Positions 37,948 to 46,454 are shown, numbered from the stretch's first letter. The stretch: 64,000 nucleotides of DNA from an uncultured Prevotella sp. (GCA_900315775.1 ONAJ01000002.1:24442-88441), one strand, 5' to 3'. Program-made: numbers and translations. The notes: generated from the sequence alone by a model not told the origin.

Positions 37948-38000
37948 GGCGTTTTTGGTTAAGTTGTTAAGTGTTTTGAGAAAATTTATTTTTCTATTTC

Positions 38001-38031
38001 TTTGTAATTTCAATAAGAATAATTATCTTTG
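38001..38031 (+). promoter_or_regulatory. promoter (TTTG-N19-TATCTTTG) of a long leader or ncRNA
   Basis: TTTG at 38001-38004 and TATCTTTG at 38024-38031 are 19 nt apart, a full Bacteroidetes promoter. It is more than 300 nt upstream of the next coding start at 38356. Confidence 0.8.
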
Positions 38032-38037
38032 CAGCAA

Positions 38038-38312
38038 TATCTCACAGGAACCAATTAGGTGGAGTGAGTGCAGAAAATGTTTAACCAAATAAAATTGTAA
38101 TACGGATAGAAGAAAGAACATAAATAAGACATATAGGATTTGAACATCCACTTTTAGATTCTTGTTTCTGACAATTGGGGAATTAGATGAAATCACCAAG
38201 AACGAAAGTAGATAGTTCACGCTGTCCGGCGTGGGCATTTACTCGTTTAAGGTGATAGGTTTCCCCAATACCTCAGAAACGTAGACGAAGTAAATTGTCC
38301 ACGTTTTCTTTT
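38038..38312 (+). ncRNA. candidate structured ncRNA or leader ending in a long hairpin and T-run
   Basis: From the promoter at 38001-38031 there is no gene for about 320 nt. At 38230-38248 and 38283-38303 lies an almost continuous stem of about 19 bp (outer part CGTGGGCATTTACT with AGTAAATTGTCCACG, inner part CGTTT with AGACG), capped by an AGGT/ACCT hairpin, and followed at once by TTTTCTTTTT. This looks like a terminator-bearing RNA 3' end. It could be a free small RNA or a leader whose read-through controls the BspA-like gene 44 nt later. I do not identify an Rfam family. Confidence 0.5.
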
Positions 38313-38355
38313 TGTGTTTAAATGAAGTATATTAAAGACCTAGAATAATATCATT

Positions 38356-39861
38356 ATGAAGAAACAATTACTACTTTTTATCCTCACCCTGTTGCCTATG
38401 CTGGCAATGGCGGACGATAGCGGCTCATGTGGTGAAAATGTGACTTACACTTACAATTCAACTACAAAAACCCTAACTATTCAGGGTAGTGGCGCAATGA
38501 CAAATTATAATTCAAGTTCAGATATTCCTTGGTATTCCTACAAAAATTACATTCAGACTGTGATAATCGAAGAAGGAGTGACGAGCATCGGATGGTATGC
38601 CTTCTCAGATTGCTCAAGTCTTACTTCCGTTACAATTCCAAATACTGTGACAAGAATAGGAGTCTCAGCGTTTGCTGGCTGTTCGGGTCTCATCTCTTTC
38701 ATCATTCCTAATAATGTTACGAGTATTGGAAGTTCAGCGTTCTCTGGTTGCTCGGGTCTAACCTCAGTCACAATTCCTAATGGAGTGACCAGCATAACGA
38801 ATTCCATGTTCTCTGGTTGTTCAAGTCTTATTTCTATCACAATTGGAAGTGGTGTGACATACATAGGAAGTGATGCTTTCTATAATTGCTCAGGTCTCCA
38901 AAAAGTTATTGTACCAGATATCGCAGCTTGGTGTGCTATTAGTTTTGCTAATAATAGTGACAATCCTCTCTATTATGCACACCATATTTATAGTGATGAT
39001 AATACAGAAATAAAAGAATTGGTTATCACTAACAAATTTACGTGTATAGAACGATATGCGTTCTATGGTTGTTTCGGTCTTACTTCTGTCACTATCGGAA
39101 ATAGTATGACGAGTATTGAAAAATATGCGTTCGACGGGTGCTTTGGTCTAACCTCCGTAGAGTTCCATTGTGCTCAAATTGGTTCGTGGTTCAAGGGAAT
39201 GACCTCTATTAAAGAAGTTGTTATAGGTAATGAGGTAACGAGCATCGGAGCGCGCGCGTTCGAAGGTTGCTCAGGTGTTGAAAAGGTTGTTATATCCGAT
39301 ATCGCGAAATGGTGCAGTTTCGTTTTTGGTGGTTATAGTGACAATCCTCTTTATTATGCACACCATATTTACAGTGATAAAAACACAGAAATAACAGAAA
39401 TAGTTATTCCAGAAGGTGTTAATATAATAGGTCAGTATGCTTTCTATAATTGTGAGAATATAACATCAGTAGCAATTCCTAGTAGTGTAACAAGCATTGG
39501 AAAGAATGCATTTAGCTGCGGAATCAAATTATCCACAGTAAATGTAAATATGAATATTCCAATTGAAATAGATGAATCGGTATTCGAATTTACAGGAGAA
39601 AATTATAGTAAAGATATTATCTATTTGGCAGCAACTCTAAATGTTCCAAAGGGAAGTAAGAACTTATATAGTAATGTTAAAGGGTGGAAGAAATTTGCTA
39701 ATATTCAAGAGGTGGATTTTTCAGGTGTAGAAACCATAAAACAAAAATCGACTCCAACCTCTTACTACTCCGTTAGTGGAGAGAAACTCAATAATGTCCA
39801 TCGTGGAGTAAACATCATTCGCATGAGTGACGGAACAACTCGTAAGGTAGTGGTGAAGTAA
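38356..39861 (+). CDS. BspA-like leucine-rich-repeat (LRR_5) surface protein
   Basis: The 501-residue product has a signal peptide (MKKQLLLFILTLLPMLAMA) and about ten Treponema/BspA-type LRRs of about 23 residues with the pattern I-P-x-x-V-T-S-I-G-x-x-A-F-x-x-C-x-x-L. Two 40-residue inserts share VxxDIAxWC and YSDNPLYYAHHIYSD blocks. The C-terminus, TSYYSVSGEKLNN...TTRKVVVK, is the tail found on many secreted Prevotella proteins. BspA-like proteins act in adhesion to host or microbial surfaces. Base composition is more AT-rich than in neighbours, and the gene lies beside a toxin-antitoxin pair, so it may be in a variable region. Confidence 0.88.
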   Translation: MKKQLLLFILTLLPMLAMADDSGSCGENVTYTYNSTTKTLTIQGSGAMTNYNSSSDIPWYSYKNYIQTVIIEEGVTSIGWYAFSDCSSLTSVTIPNTVTRIGVSAFAGCSGLISFIIPNNVTSIGSSAFSGCSGLTSVTIPNGVTSITNSMFSGCSSLISITIGSGVTYIGSDAFYNCSGLQKVIVPDIAAWCAISFANNSDNPLYYAHHIYSDDNTEIKELVITNKFTCIERYAFYGCFGLTSVTIGNSMTSIEKYAFDGCFGLTSVEFHCAQIGSWFKGMTSIKEVVIGNEVTSIGARAFEGCSGVEKVVISDIAKWCSFVFGGYSDNPLYYAHHIYSDKNTEITEIVIPEGVNIIGQYAFYNCENITSVAIPSSVTSIGKNAFSCGIKLSTVNVNMNIPIEIDESVFEFTGENYSKDIIYLAATLNVPKGSKNLYSNVKGWKKFANIQEVDFSGVETIKQKSTPTSYYSVSGEKLNNVHRGVNIIRMSDGTTRKVVVK

Positions 39862-39890
39862 CCACCGCTCGTCAACTTGACTGACTCTTC

Positions 39891-39925
39891 AATCCGCAGT
39901 ACCTACAGCTGGTGCTGCGGATTTT
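39891..39925 (+). terminator. intrinsic terminator of the BspA-like gene
   Basis: AATCCGCAGTACC (39891-39903) pairs with GGTGCTGCGGATT (39911-39923), 13 bp with one G-T pair, around the loop TACAGCT and before TTCTTTA. Confidence 0.75.
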
Positions 39926-39964
39926 CTTTAGCACGGTTAAGGCACAATCAAGGGACTCCCTGAT

Positions 39965-40240
39965 TTATTTGTCATCGTAATGACCATAAGCGGTAAGCAC
40001 AATCACTACTACTTCGGTGTCATGAATCTCATAGACGAGTCTGTGTTTTCTGGTAATGCGTCTGCTCCATTCGCCAGCACGACTACCAGAAAGCGGTTCC
40101 GGTTTTCCGGTTCCCGTACGAGGATGTTCTTTAAGTTCTGCTTCCAACTTAAGAAGCTTTTCAAAGGCTTTTGGCTCTTCCTGCTTGAGCTTCCTTGCAT
40201 CTTCAATGGCCTGTTTCTGATATCTAATCTTGAATGCCAT
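39965..40240 (-). CDS. YoeB/Txe family ribosome-dependent mRNA endonuclease toxin
   Basis: The 91-residue protein has the RelE/YoeB fold pattern: GKPEPLSGSRAGEWSRRITRKHRLVYEIHD with the basic patch and a C-terminal AYGHYDDK in which His and Tyr are the expected catalytic residues. Members cut mRNA on the ribosome. It is coupled to the upstream antitoxin by a one-base TAATG overlap. Pairing with a DUF2683-type partner instead of YefM is the common Bacteroidetes arrangement. Confidence 0.9.
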   Translation of the reverse strand: MAFKIRYQKQAIEDARKLKQEEPKAFEKLLKLEAELKEHPRTGTGKPEPLSGSRAGEWSRRITRKHRLVYEIHDTEVVVIVLTAYGHYDDK

Positions 40241-40473
40241 TATCCAACTCTTTTAAGAAGATCTTCTAATGTTTCACCTTCCTTAAGTTCATATGAAGGT
40301 CCTTTCTTTGCCTCATCAATGCGAGCAAAGAACTCTTCTTCGGAGAACGTAGTTGGGTCATCCTTTTTTTTCTTCAAAGGATTTGCAATTGTTACACCTT
40401 TGATGGCTCCCAATATCTGTTTCAGACTGGAAACCAGACTTGCATCATCGATGTTCAAAACAATCTGTGTCAT
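40240..40473 (-). CDS. antitoxin partner of the YoeB-like toxin (DUF2683-like)
   Basis: The 77-residue protein sits just before the toxin gene, its stop overlapping the toxin start. It has no clear DNA-binding motif at the N-terminus (TQIVLNIDDASLVSSLKQIL) and a charged C-terminal helix (FFARIDEAKKGPSYELKEGETLEDLLKRV) of the type that wraps RelE toxins. A -7 box is seen 25 nt upstream. The identification as antitoxin rests on this position, size and the C-terminal pattern. Confidence 0.82.
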   Translation of the reverse strand: MTQIVLNIDDASLVSSLKQILGAIKGVTIANPLKKKKDDPTTFSEEEFFARIDEAKKGPSYELKEGETLEDLLKRVG

Positions 40474-40497
40474 TACTATAACATTTTATTTCCGCTG

Positions 40498-40505
40498 CAA
40501 AAATA
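40498..40505 (-). promoter_or_regulatory. promoter -7 box for the toxin-antitoxin pair
   Basis: TATTTTTG on the minus strand matches TAnnTTTG and ends 25 nt before the antitoxin ATG at 40473. Confidence 0.5.
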
Positions 40506-40628
40506 AGTAAAAAAAATATAATAACAAAATAAACAAGGAAAAACATGGACATCATCCAAAGAATCATCGTAATCACTTGAGAGGAACAACTGAAAACAGG
40601 TTGTTATGACTTTTTGTAGATGGTTTTC

Positions 40629-40659
40629 TTTGTCCTTTAGCAAATATTTCGTACCTTCG
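40629..40659 (+). promoter_or_regulatory. promoter (TTTG-N19-TACCTTCG) of the DUF4369 protein gene
   Basis: TTTG at 40629-40632 and TACCTTCG at 40652-40659 are 19 nt apart; the -7 box has one change from TAnnTTTG. Confidence 0.6.
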
Positions 40660-40711
40660 CAGGCGAAAAAGTGTTACGGGGACTGTCCCTGTGGTAGAAA
40701 AGAATATGATC

Positions 40712-41866
40712 ATGAAGAAACTACAGAAAATATTTGTCGTTGCAACAGCAGTAGTGCTGTGTGCTTGTTCTGAAAACAAATTCCATATAAACGGAACTAT
40801 AGCCGACGCTAAGGACTCGGTGCTTTATCTTGAGAATGTGGGTCTTGAGGGAATAGTAGCAATAGACTCTGTAAAACTCGATAAAAAGGGTAATTTCGAG
40901 TTCTCTGACAAGGCTCCCGAGGCACCGGAGTTCTATCATCTGCGTATAGCAAACCAAATAATAAATGTTAGTGTTGACTCCACCGAAACGATAACGGTGA
41001 AGGCGTCATATCCCACGATGTCATCGGGCTACACAGTCGAAGGTTCTGAGAACTGCGCCAAGATTCGTGAGCTGACGCTGAAACAGCAACAGCTGGTACG
41101 TACGCTGATGGCGCTGCAGGAGAACACCACTATGGGAACTGAGCAGACACGCGACACTATGCTCAGCGTAATCCGTGAATACAAGGACGACGTAAAGCGT
41201 AATTACATCTATAAGGAACCTATGCGCGCATACGCATACTTCGCACTCTTCCAGACAATAGGCAACCAACTCATCTTCGACCCCAGTGGTGATAGGGATG
41301 ACAACAAAGCATACGCTGCCGTAGCAACGAGCTGGGACACATATTATCCTAATGCGTTACGTGGTCAGAACCTCCACAATATAGCCCTCGAAGGAATGAA
41401 GAATATTCGTATGCTCAACAAGAAGGGTGTCGAGGTAGATCCAAGTAAGGTCAACGTGTCCGACATCATAGATATTGCCCTGTTGGACAACAAGGGGGCT
41501 ATGCGTCATCTTACCGACCTTGCAGGCAAGGTTGTGCTTTTAGACTTCCACCTCTTTGCTATGAAGGATAGTCCTGCACGTATCATGCAGTTGCGCGAAC
41601 TGTATAATAAGTTCCACGCTCAGGGATTTGAGATATTCCAGGTCTCTCTCGATGCTGACGAACACTTCTGGAAACAGCAGACGGCAGCCCTGCCTTGGGT
41701 TAACGTGCGCACTCCTGACGGCATAGACTCCGACATCCTCGTGAAGTATAACGTACAGACAATCCCTACGTTCTTCCTCATAGACAGAAATAATGCCCTG
41801 TATAAGCGCGACGCACAGATACAGGACCTTGAAAGAGAAATAAGCTCTCTGTTAGGAGGAGCTTAG
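40712..41866 (+). CDS. DUF4369 plus thioredoxin-like lipoprotein lacking the CXXC motif
   Basis: The product is about 384 residues. The start at 40712 gives MKKLQKIFVVATAVVLCACS, a lipoprotein signal. An N-terminal DUF4369 domain (FHINGTIADAKDSVLYLENVG...) is followed by a TlpA/AhpC-like thioredoxin fold with GKVVLLDFHLFAMKDSPARIMQL and the cis-Pro block NVQTIPTFFLID. Where TlpA proteins have W-C-x-x-C this protein has FAMKDSPA, so it cannot act as a thiol oxidoreductase by the usual chemistry. It may be a binding or structural derivative. It overlaps the convergent esterase gene by 4 bp. Confidence 0.87.
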   Translation: MKKLQKIFVVATAVVLCACSENKFHINGTIADAKDSVLYLENVGLEGIVAIDSVKLDKKGNFEFSDKAPEAPEFYHLRIANQIINVSVDSTETITVKASYPTMSSGYTVEGSENCAKIRELTLKQQQLVRTLMALQENTTMGTEQTRDTMLSVIREYKDDVKRNYIYKEPMRAYAYFALFQTIGNQLIFDPSGDRDDNKAYAAVATSWDTYYPNALRGQNLHNIALEGMKNIRMLNKKGVEVDPSKVNVSDIIDIALLDNKGAMRHLTDLAGKVVLLDFHLFAMKDSPARIMQLRELYNKFHAQGFEIFQVSLDADEHFWKQQTAALPWVNVRTPDGIDSDILVKYNVQTIPTFFLIDRNNALYKRDAQIQDLEREISSLLGGA

Positions 41867-42687
41867 AAACTCTGCAACCAAGCTTTCAGTTCGAGGAGCA
41901 TCTCTATGTGATAGCGGAACGAAGTGCGTGCACCCCATCCGTGTCCTCCCTCAGGATAGATGTGTAATGATGCGGGCACGTCGTGACGGTAAAGCTCTGT
42001 GTAGTAACTCAGTCCGTTGGCTGGCAACACGGAGTGGTCGTCGTCGCTGAGTGCTATCCAAGCACGTGGTGTCACCCTCGTCACCTGCAGGTCGTTACTA
42101 TATTCCTTCTCTTGTTTCTTCTTTGCCTTGTCGCCAAGGAAATTATCGTGCGAGCCACGATGGGTGATGTCGGGCATCATACTGATGACAGGGTAGAAGA
42201 GAATATGGAAGTCTGGTTTGGCATCTTTGGTGGAGTGGGTAGCTATGGTAGATGCCAAGTGTCCACCGGCAGAGAAACCCATAATACCCACATCGTTAGT
42301 CTTTATGTTCCAGCTGGAAGCATTCCTGCGCACCATCTTGATAGCCTCCTCGGCATCGCTGATAGGTACCTTCTTCTCGCCGTGAGGCATGCGGTATTTG
42401 AGAACGATGGCGGCGATGCCCTGCTGGGTGAAGAACTCTCCCCAGTCCTTCCCCTCGTGGTCCAGAGCAAGGTGTGAATATCCGCCTCCAGGACATATCA
42501 CCACAGCGCGACCTGTTGCCTTTGTCTTCTCGGGAAGGTAAATCCACACCTTTGCGGTGTCGTTGACATCGGTACTTTTCTCTTTCGGCGTTCCTGCCCA
42601 GAGGTTCATTTCTATTGGTTTTCCGGCTGATGCCGCAAGGCTTACTGTTGTTATAAGAGTGGTCATTACAAGTTGTTTGATATTCAT
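41863..42687 (-). CDS. secreted alpha/beta-hydrolase, esterase type
   Basis: The 274-residue product has a signal peptide (residues 1-22) and a BD-FAE/acetyl-esterase-like fold: oxyanion block CPGGGYSHLALDHEG, nucleophile GFSAGGHLAS near residue 145, an Asp in SDDDHSVLPANGL and the His in PEGGHGWG. In plant-degrading Prevotella such enzymes often remove acetyl or feruloyl groups from hemicellulose or pectin; the substrate is inferred only from the family and the pectinases elsewhere in the window. Confidence 0.88.
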   Translation of the reverse strand: MNIKQLVMTTLITTVSLAASAGKPIEMNLWAGTPKEKSTDVNDTAKVWIYLPEKTKATGRAVVICPGGGYSHLALDHEGKDWGEFFTQQGIAAIVLKYRMPHGEKKVPISDAEEAIKMVRRNASSWNIKTNDVGIMGFSAGGHLASTIATHSTKDAKPDFHILFYPVISMMPDITHRGSHDNFLGDKAKKKQEKEYSNDLQVTRVTPRAWIALSDDDHSVLPANGLSYYTELYRHDVPASLHIYPEGGHGWGARTSFRYHIEMLLELKAWLQSF

Positions 42688-42709
42688 AGTCTAATGCATT
42701 TTGTTTTTG

Positions 42710-42717
42710 CAAAGGTA
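42710..42717 (-). promoter_or_regulatory. promoter -7 box for the esterase gene
   Basis: TACCTTTG on the minus strand, ending 23 nt before the ATG at 42687. Confidence 0.6.
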
Positions 42718-42782
42718 ACAATTTATTATTTAAAAAAACAAAAAAAATACATATATAATAATGTGTATGTGGAAATTTTACC

Positions 42783-42790
42783 TACTTTTG
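42783..42790 (+). promoter_or_regulatory. promoter -7 box for topA
   Basis: TACTTTTG matches TAnnTTTG, 29 nt before the topA ATG. Confidence 0.55.
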
Positions 42791-42818
42791 CAGCCCAAAA
42801 GCAAAAAAATAATTAACA

Positions 42819-45137
42819 ATGCAAGAGAACTTAGTAATAGTGGAGAGTCCTGCAAAGGCAAAGACAATAGAGAAATTCTTAGGAAAAGAATACAAAGTGA
42901 TGTCGAGCTACGGACACATCCGCGACCTTAAGAAGAAGGAGATAAGCATCGACGAGAATTCGTTGGAGCCCGATTACGAGATACCGGAAGATAAGAAGAA
43001 GGTTGTCAGCGACCTGAAGACCAACGCAAAGAAAGCGAAGACAGTATGGCTCGCATCCGATGAAGACCGCGAGGGAGAGGCTATCTCGTGGCACCTGTGT
43101 GAGGTGCTCGGTCTTGATGAGGAGAAGACAAACCGTATAGTGTTCCACGAAATAACGAAGGATGCTATCCTTGACGCTATAAAACACCCACGTCATCTTA
43201 ATATGGGACTCGTTGATGCTCAACAGGCACGTCGTGTACTCGACCGCCTCGTGGGTTTCAAGCTTTCGCCGGTATTATGGCGTAAGGTTAAGCCTGCACT
43301 CTCAGCAGGTCGTGTGCAGAGTGTGGCAGTACGTCTTATCGTGGAAAGAGAACGCGAGATACAGGACTTCGTCAGCGAAGCCTACTACCGCGTTTCGGCA
43401 GTATTCACCATAAAGGGCGCCAACGATGACGCTCAGGAGATAAAGGCAGAGCTCGATGAGCGCTTTAAGACCCACGACGAGGTCGTAGCATTCCTCGAGT
43501 CGTGCAAAGAGGCTTCTTTCACTGTTAATGATGTGCAGAAGAAACCTCTTAAGCGTCAGCCAGCACCTCCTTTCACCACTTCTACCCTGCAACAGGAGGC
43601 AGCACGTAAGTTAGGCTTCTCTGTTAGTCAGACAATGATGATAGCACAGCGCCTTTACGAGGCAGGACATATAACATATATGCGTACCGACTCCGTGAAC
43701 CTCTCGAAACTCTGCATTAACAGCAGCAAGGATGCTATCTGTAAGCACTGGGGGGCAGAGTACAGTCGTCCACGACAGTTCCACACCAACGCCAAAGGAG
43801 CACAGGAGGCTCACGAGGCTATACGTCCTACATATATGGCAAATGCCGAGATAGAGGGAACAGCACAGGAGCGTCGTCTCTATGATCTTATCTGGAAACG
43901 TACCATAGCATCACAGATGACCGACGCTGAGATTGAGAAGACAACAGTACAGATAGGTATTCTCTCTCCTTCATCCTCTCTCCACTCTCCTCTCTTCACC
44001 GCCACTGGTGAGGTAGTTAAGTTCGACGGTTTCCTGAAGGTATATCGCGAGAGCTTCGATGATGAAGAACAGAACGAAGAGACTGCACACCTGTTACCAC
44101 CAATGAAGGTTGGCGATGTGCTGGAACGCAAGGAGATTACAGCCTCAGAACGCTACAGCCAAGGTCCTATACGCTACACGGAAGCATCACTGGTACATAA
44201 ACTCGAGGAGCTGGGTATCGGACGTCCTTCAACATACGCGCCTACAATATCTACTATTCAGCAGCGCGAATATGTCCTCAAAGGCGACAAGAAGGGTGAG
44301 ACACGCGATTTCTCCGTTGATGTGCTGAAGGGCAAGAACATTACCCACAAGACTCGCAAGGAGGTCGTGGGCGGCGAGAAAGGCAAACTCCTTCCTACAG
44401 ACATAGGTACTGTGGTTAACGACTTCCTTATGAAGTTCTTCCCACAGATTATGGACTATAACTTCACAGCTACCGTAGAACAGGAGTTCGACGATATTGC
44501 TGAGGGAAAGATAAGTTGGAAGAAGATGCTCAAGAAGTTCTACAACGACTTCGAGCCGACAGTAGAGAAGACTATAAAAACCCGCGAGAAACATAAGGTG
44601 GGAGAACGCATGCTGGGTAACGACCCCGCAACGGGAAAACCTGTCTTCGTAAAGATTGGTCGTTTCGGACCAGTAGTACAGATAGGTGCTGCCGATGATA
44701 GCGAGAAGCCTCGCTTCGCACAGCTGCCATCCGACAAGGGTATGGACTCAATAACCCTCGAGGAGGCTCTCGAGCAGTTCAGTCTGCCAAAGACATTAGG
44801 ACAGTACGAAGGCTCCGATGTTGTCGTTGGCGTAGGACGCTTTGGTCCGTACGTTGCTCACAACAAGAAGTTCTACAGTCTCGGCAAGAAGGAGAACCCG
44901 ATAGCAGTAACCCTCGACAAGGCTATAGAACTTATAGAGACGAAGCGCAAGCAGGAGGTTGACCGCCATATAAAGGACTTCACTGAAGATGCTAAGCTGC
45001 AAGTGCTCAACGGACGTTACGGTCCTTATCTTGCCTACGACGGTAAGAACTACCGACTGCCGAAGAATATGCACGCTAAGGCAGCACAGCTGACCTTCGA
45101 CGAGTGTATGGCAGTAATTGAAAAGCAAAAGAAATGA
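42819..45137 (+). CDS. topA: DNA topoisomerase I
   Basis: TopA relaxes negative supercoils. The 772-residue protein has the Toprim domain with VIVESPAKAKTIEKFLG (residues 5-21) and an ASDEDREGE acidic block, then the cleavage domain with HITYMRTDSVNLS, where Tyr is the nucleophile. The C-terminus has repeated GRFGPYV.. blocks instead of zinc fingers, as in other Bacteroidetes. Residues about 381-395 (ILSPSSSLHSPLF) break the family pattern and are encoded by a CTCTCC-type simple repeat. It is followed by aroK with an ATGA overlap. Confidence 0.97.
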   Translation: MQENLVIVESPAKAKTIEKFLGKEYKVMSSYGHIRDLKKKEISIDENSLEPDYEIPEDKKKVVSDLKTNAKKAKTVWLASDEDREGEAISWHLCEVLGLDEEKTNRIVFHEITKDAILDAIKHPRHLNMGLVDAQQARRVLDRLVGFKLSPVLWRKVKPALSAGRVQSVAVRLIVEREREIQDFVSEAYYRVSAVFTIKGANDDAQEIKAELDERFKTHDEVVAFLESCKEASFTVNDVQKKPLKRQPAPPFTTSTLQQEAARKLGFSVSQTMMIAQRLYEAGHITYMRTDSVNLSKLCINSSKDAICKHWGAEYSRPRQFHTNAKGAQEAHEAIRPTYMANAEIEGTAQERRLYDLIWKRTIASQMTDAEIEKTTVQIGILSPSSSLHSPLFTATGEVVKFDGFLKVYRESFDDEEQNEETAHLLPPMKVGDVLERKEITASERYSQGPIRYTEASLVHKLEELGIGRPSTYAPTISTIQQREYVLKGDKKGETRDFSVDVLKGKNITHKTRKEVVGGEKGKLLPTDIGTVVNDFLMKFFPQIMDYNFTATVEQEFDDIAEGKISWKKMLKKFYNDFEPTVEKTIKTREKHKVGERMLGNDPATGKPVFVKIGRFGPVVQIGAADDSEKPRFAQLPSDKGMDSITLEEALEQFSLPKTLGQYEGSDVVVGVGRFGPYVAHNKKFYSLGKKENPIAVTLDKAIELIETKRKQEVDRHIKDFTEDAKLQVLNGRYGPYLAYDGKNYRLPKNMHAKAAQLTFDECMAVIEKQKK

Positions 45138-45664
45138 AACGTATAATCCTTATCGGCTATATGGGTGCTGGCAAGACAACCGTTGGAAAGGTGCTTGCCG
45201 GGGAACTGGGTATCCCGTTCTACGATCTCGACTGGTACATAGAGAGTAGAATGATGAAAAAGGTTCCACAGATATTTGCCGAGAAGGGAGAAGAGGGATT
45301 CCGACGCGTGGAACGTACCATGCTCCACGAGGTAGCGGAATTCGAGGATCTGGTGCTGAGCTGCGGTGGAGGTACTCCGTGTTTCTTCGATAATATGGAA
45401 TACCTGAAAGGACAAGGCGAGACGGTCTATCTCAAAGCGACACCAGAGGTGCTCTACAAACACCTTAGTATGGCGAAGGTAGAACGTCCTCTGCTGAAGA
45501 ACAAGACGCCGGAAGAAATGCAGGAGTTTATTCGTGAACAGCTAATGCAGCGCGAGAAATACTATCTTCAGGCACATCATGTCCTCGACGTCAGTCTTAT
45601 GGACAACTACGAAAAGATACACATCACGACACAAAAGATTCGTGAACTCCTGAAAGAAGCATAA
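45134..45664 (+). CDS. aroK: shikimate kinase
   Basis: AroK phosphorylates shikimate in aromatic amino acid synthesis. The 176-residue product has the Walker A loop GYMGAGKTTVGK (residues 8-19), the shikimate-binding DLDWYIE and ERTMLHEV region, and the CGGGTPCF block near residue 77, with the lid region about 110-125. Its ATG overlaps the topA stop, so expression is coupled. A terminator follows. Confidence 0.96.
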   Translation: MKRIILIGYMGAGKTTVGKVLAGELGIPFYDLDWYIESRMMKKVPQIFAEKGEEGFRRVERTMLHEVAEFEDLVLSCGGGTPCFFDNMEYLKGQGETVYLKATPEVLYKHLSMAKVERPLLKNKTPEEMQEFIREQLMQREKYYLQAHHVLDVSLMDNYEKIHITTQKIRELLKEA

Positions 45665-45665
45665 T

Positions 45666-45696
45666 AAAAGCCCGAGCATAAGCCCGGGCTTTTATT
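45666..45696 (+). terminator. intrinsic terminator of topA-aroK
   Basis: AAAAGCCCG (45666-45674) and CGGGCTTTT (45685-45693) form a 9-bp stem with a 10-nt loop, followed by ATTATAT; the arms make it usable in both directions. Confidence 0.75.
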
Positions 45697-45735
45697 ATAT
45701 ATCGCCCTTATCGGTAACTGTAAGGCGAAACGATG

Positions 45736-46407
45736 TTATTTCACTTTCTTTTCGTTGAAATTAAGCACCTTGTTTCTGCAGAAATAGAAGATAAGGAAAG
45801 GTGTTACGAAGCCGATAATGCTGCCCACGCACACATCCGACAGGAAGTGCTGTGAGAGATAGACACGCGAGTACGCACCCATCGCCGCAAGAACGAATAA
45901 CGAGAACAGCGACATCATGAACAAAGCCTTCTTCTTCTTACTGATGGACTTGTCCGTTCTGTTGTAATAATATGCCTCGATAATTACCAAGCAAGTGCAG
46001 AACATGAAGAATGTGGAGGCATGTCCTGAAGGGAACGAATTGCTGTGATGCATATCTACGCCCTGTACCAACGGCAAGGTCAGCTGAGGGTAGTTCTCGA
46101 ATACGCTGACAGGACGGTCAAGACTAACCAGGTGCTTCAGTAACTGTAATATAGAACCTCCCGTAATCTCACATATCGCAAAGAAAAGCGTAATCTTTAT
46201 CTTCTTCCACAACAATGGTAGCAGCGCCAAAGCATACAGCGGCCATTCTGCCAACATAGTGTAGTACTTGAAGAAGGTGTCCTGAATACTTGAGTGGTGA
46301 GAGTTCAACAGCATATGAAGCTCTGGCTTCGGGTACTCATACATCAATACGAGTACAGCCAAAAGCAATACAAAATATGCGATAATATAGCCGTAAACAG
46401 TCTTCAT
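45736..46407 (-). CDS. PAP2 family membrane phosphatase
   Basis: The 223-residue protein has about six membrane segments and the three-part PAP2 signature: KHLVSLDRPVSVF (KxxxxxxRP), SFPSGHAST (PSGH) and SRVYLSQHFLSDV (SRxxxxxHxxxD). These enzymes dephosphorylate lipids such as undecaprenyl diphosphate, phosphatidate or lipid A at the outer face of the inner membrane. The start at 46407 is chosen for its membrane segment and position after a promoter box; a longer frame reaches 46578 but reads through the divergent promoter. Confidence 0.9.
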   Translation of the reverse strand: MKTVYGYIIAYFVLLLAVLVLMYEYPKPELHMLLNSHHSSIQDTFFKYYTMLAEWPLYALALLPLLWKKIKITLFFAICEITGGSILQLLKHLVSLDRPVSVFENYPQLTLPLVQGVDMHHSNSFPSGHASTFFMFCTCLVIIEAYYYNRTDKSISKKKKALFMMSLFSLFVLAAMGAYSRVYLSQHFLSDVCVGSIIGFVTPFLIFYFCRNKVLNFNEKKVK

Positions 46408-46446
46408 ACACACTCTTCTAATACAAATAGTCCAGAAATTCGAGTG

Positions 46447-46454
46447 CAAAGGTA
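46447..46454 (-). promoter_or_regulatory. promoter -7 box for the PAP2 gene
   Basis: TACCTTTG on the minus strand matches TAnnTTTG; the leader is about 35 nt. Confidence 0.6.

Noticed and set aside
45666-45696. riboswitch in a GC-rich hairpin
   Set aside because: It is a simple stem with an adjoining T-run after aroK; no conserved aptamer is visible. No TPP, cobalamin, SAM or FMN riboswitch was recognised anywhere in the window.
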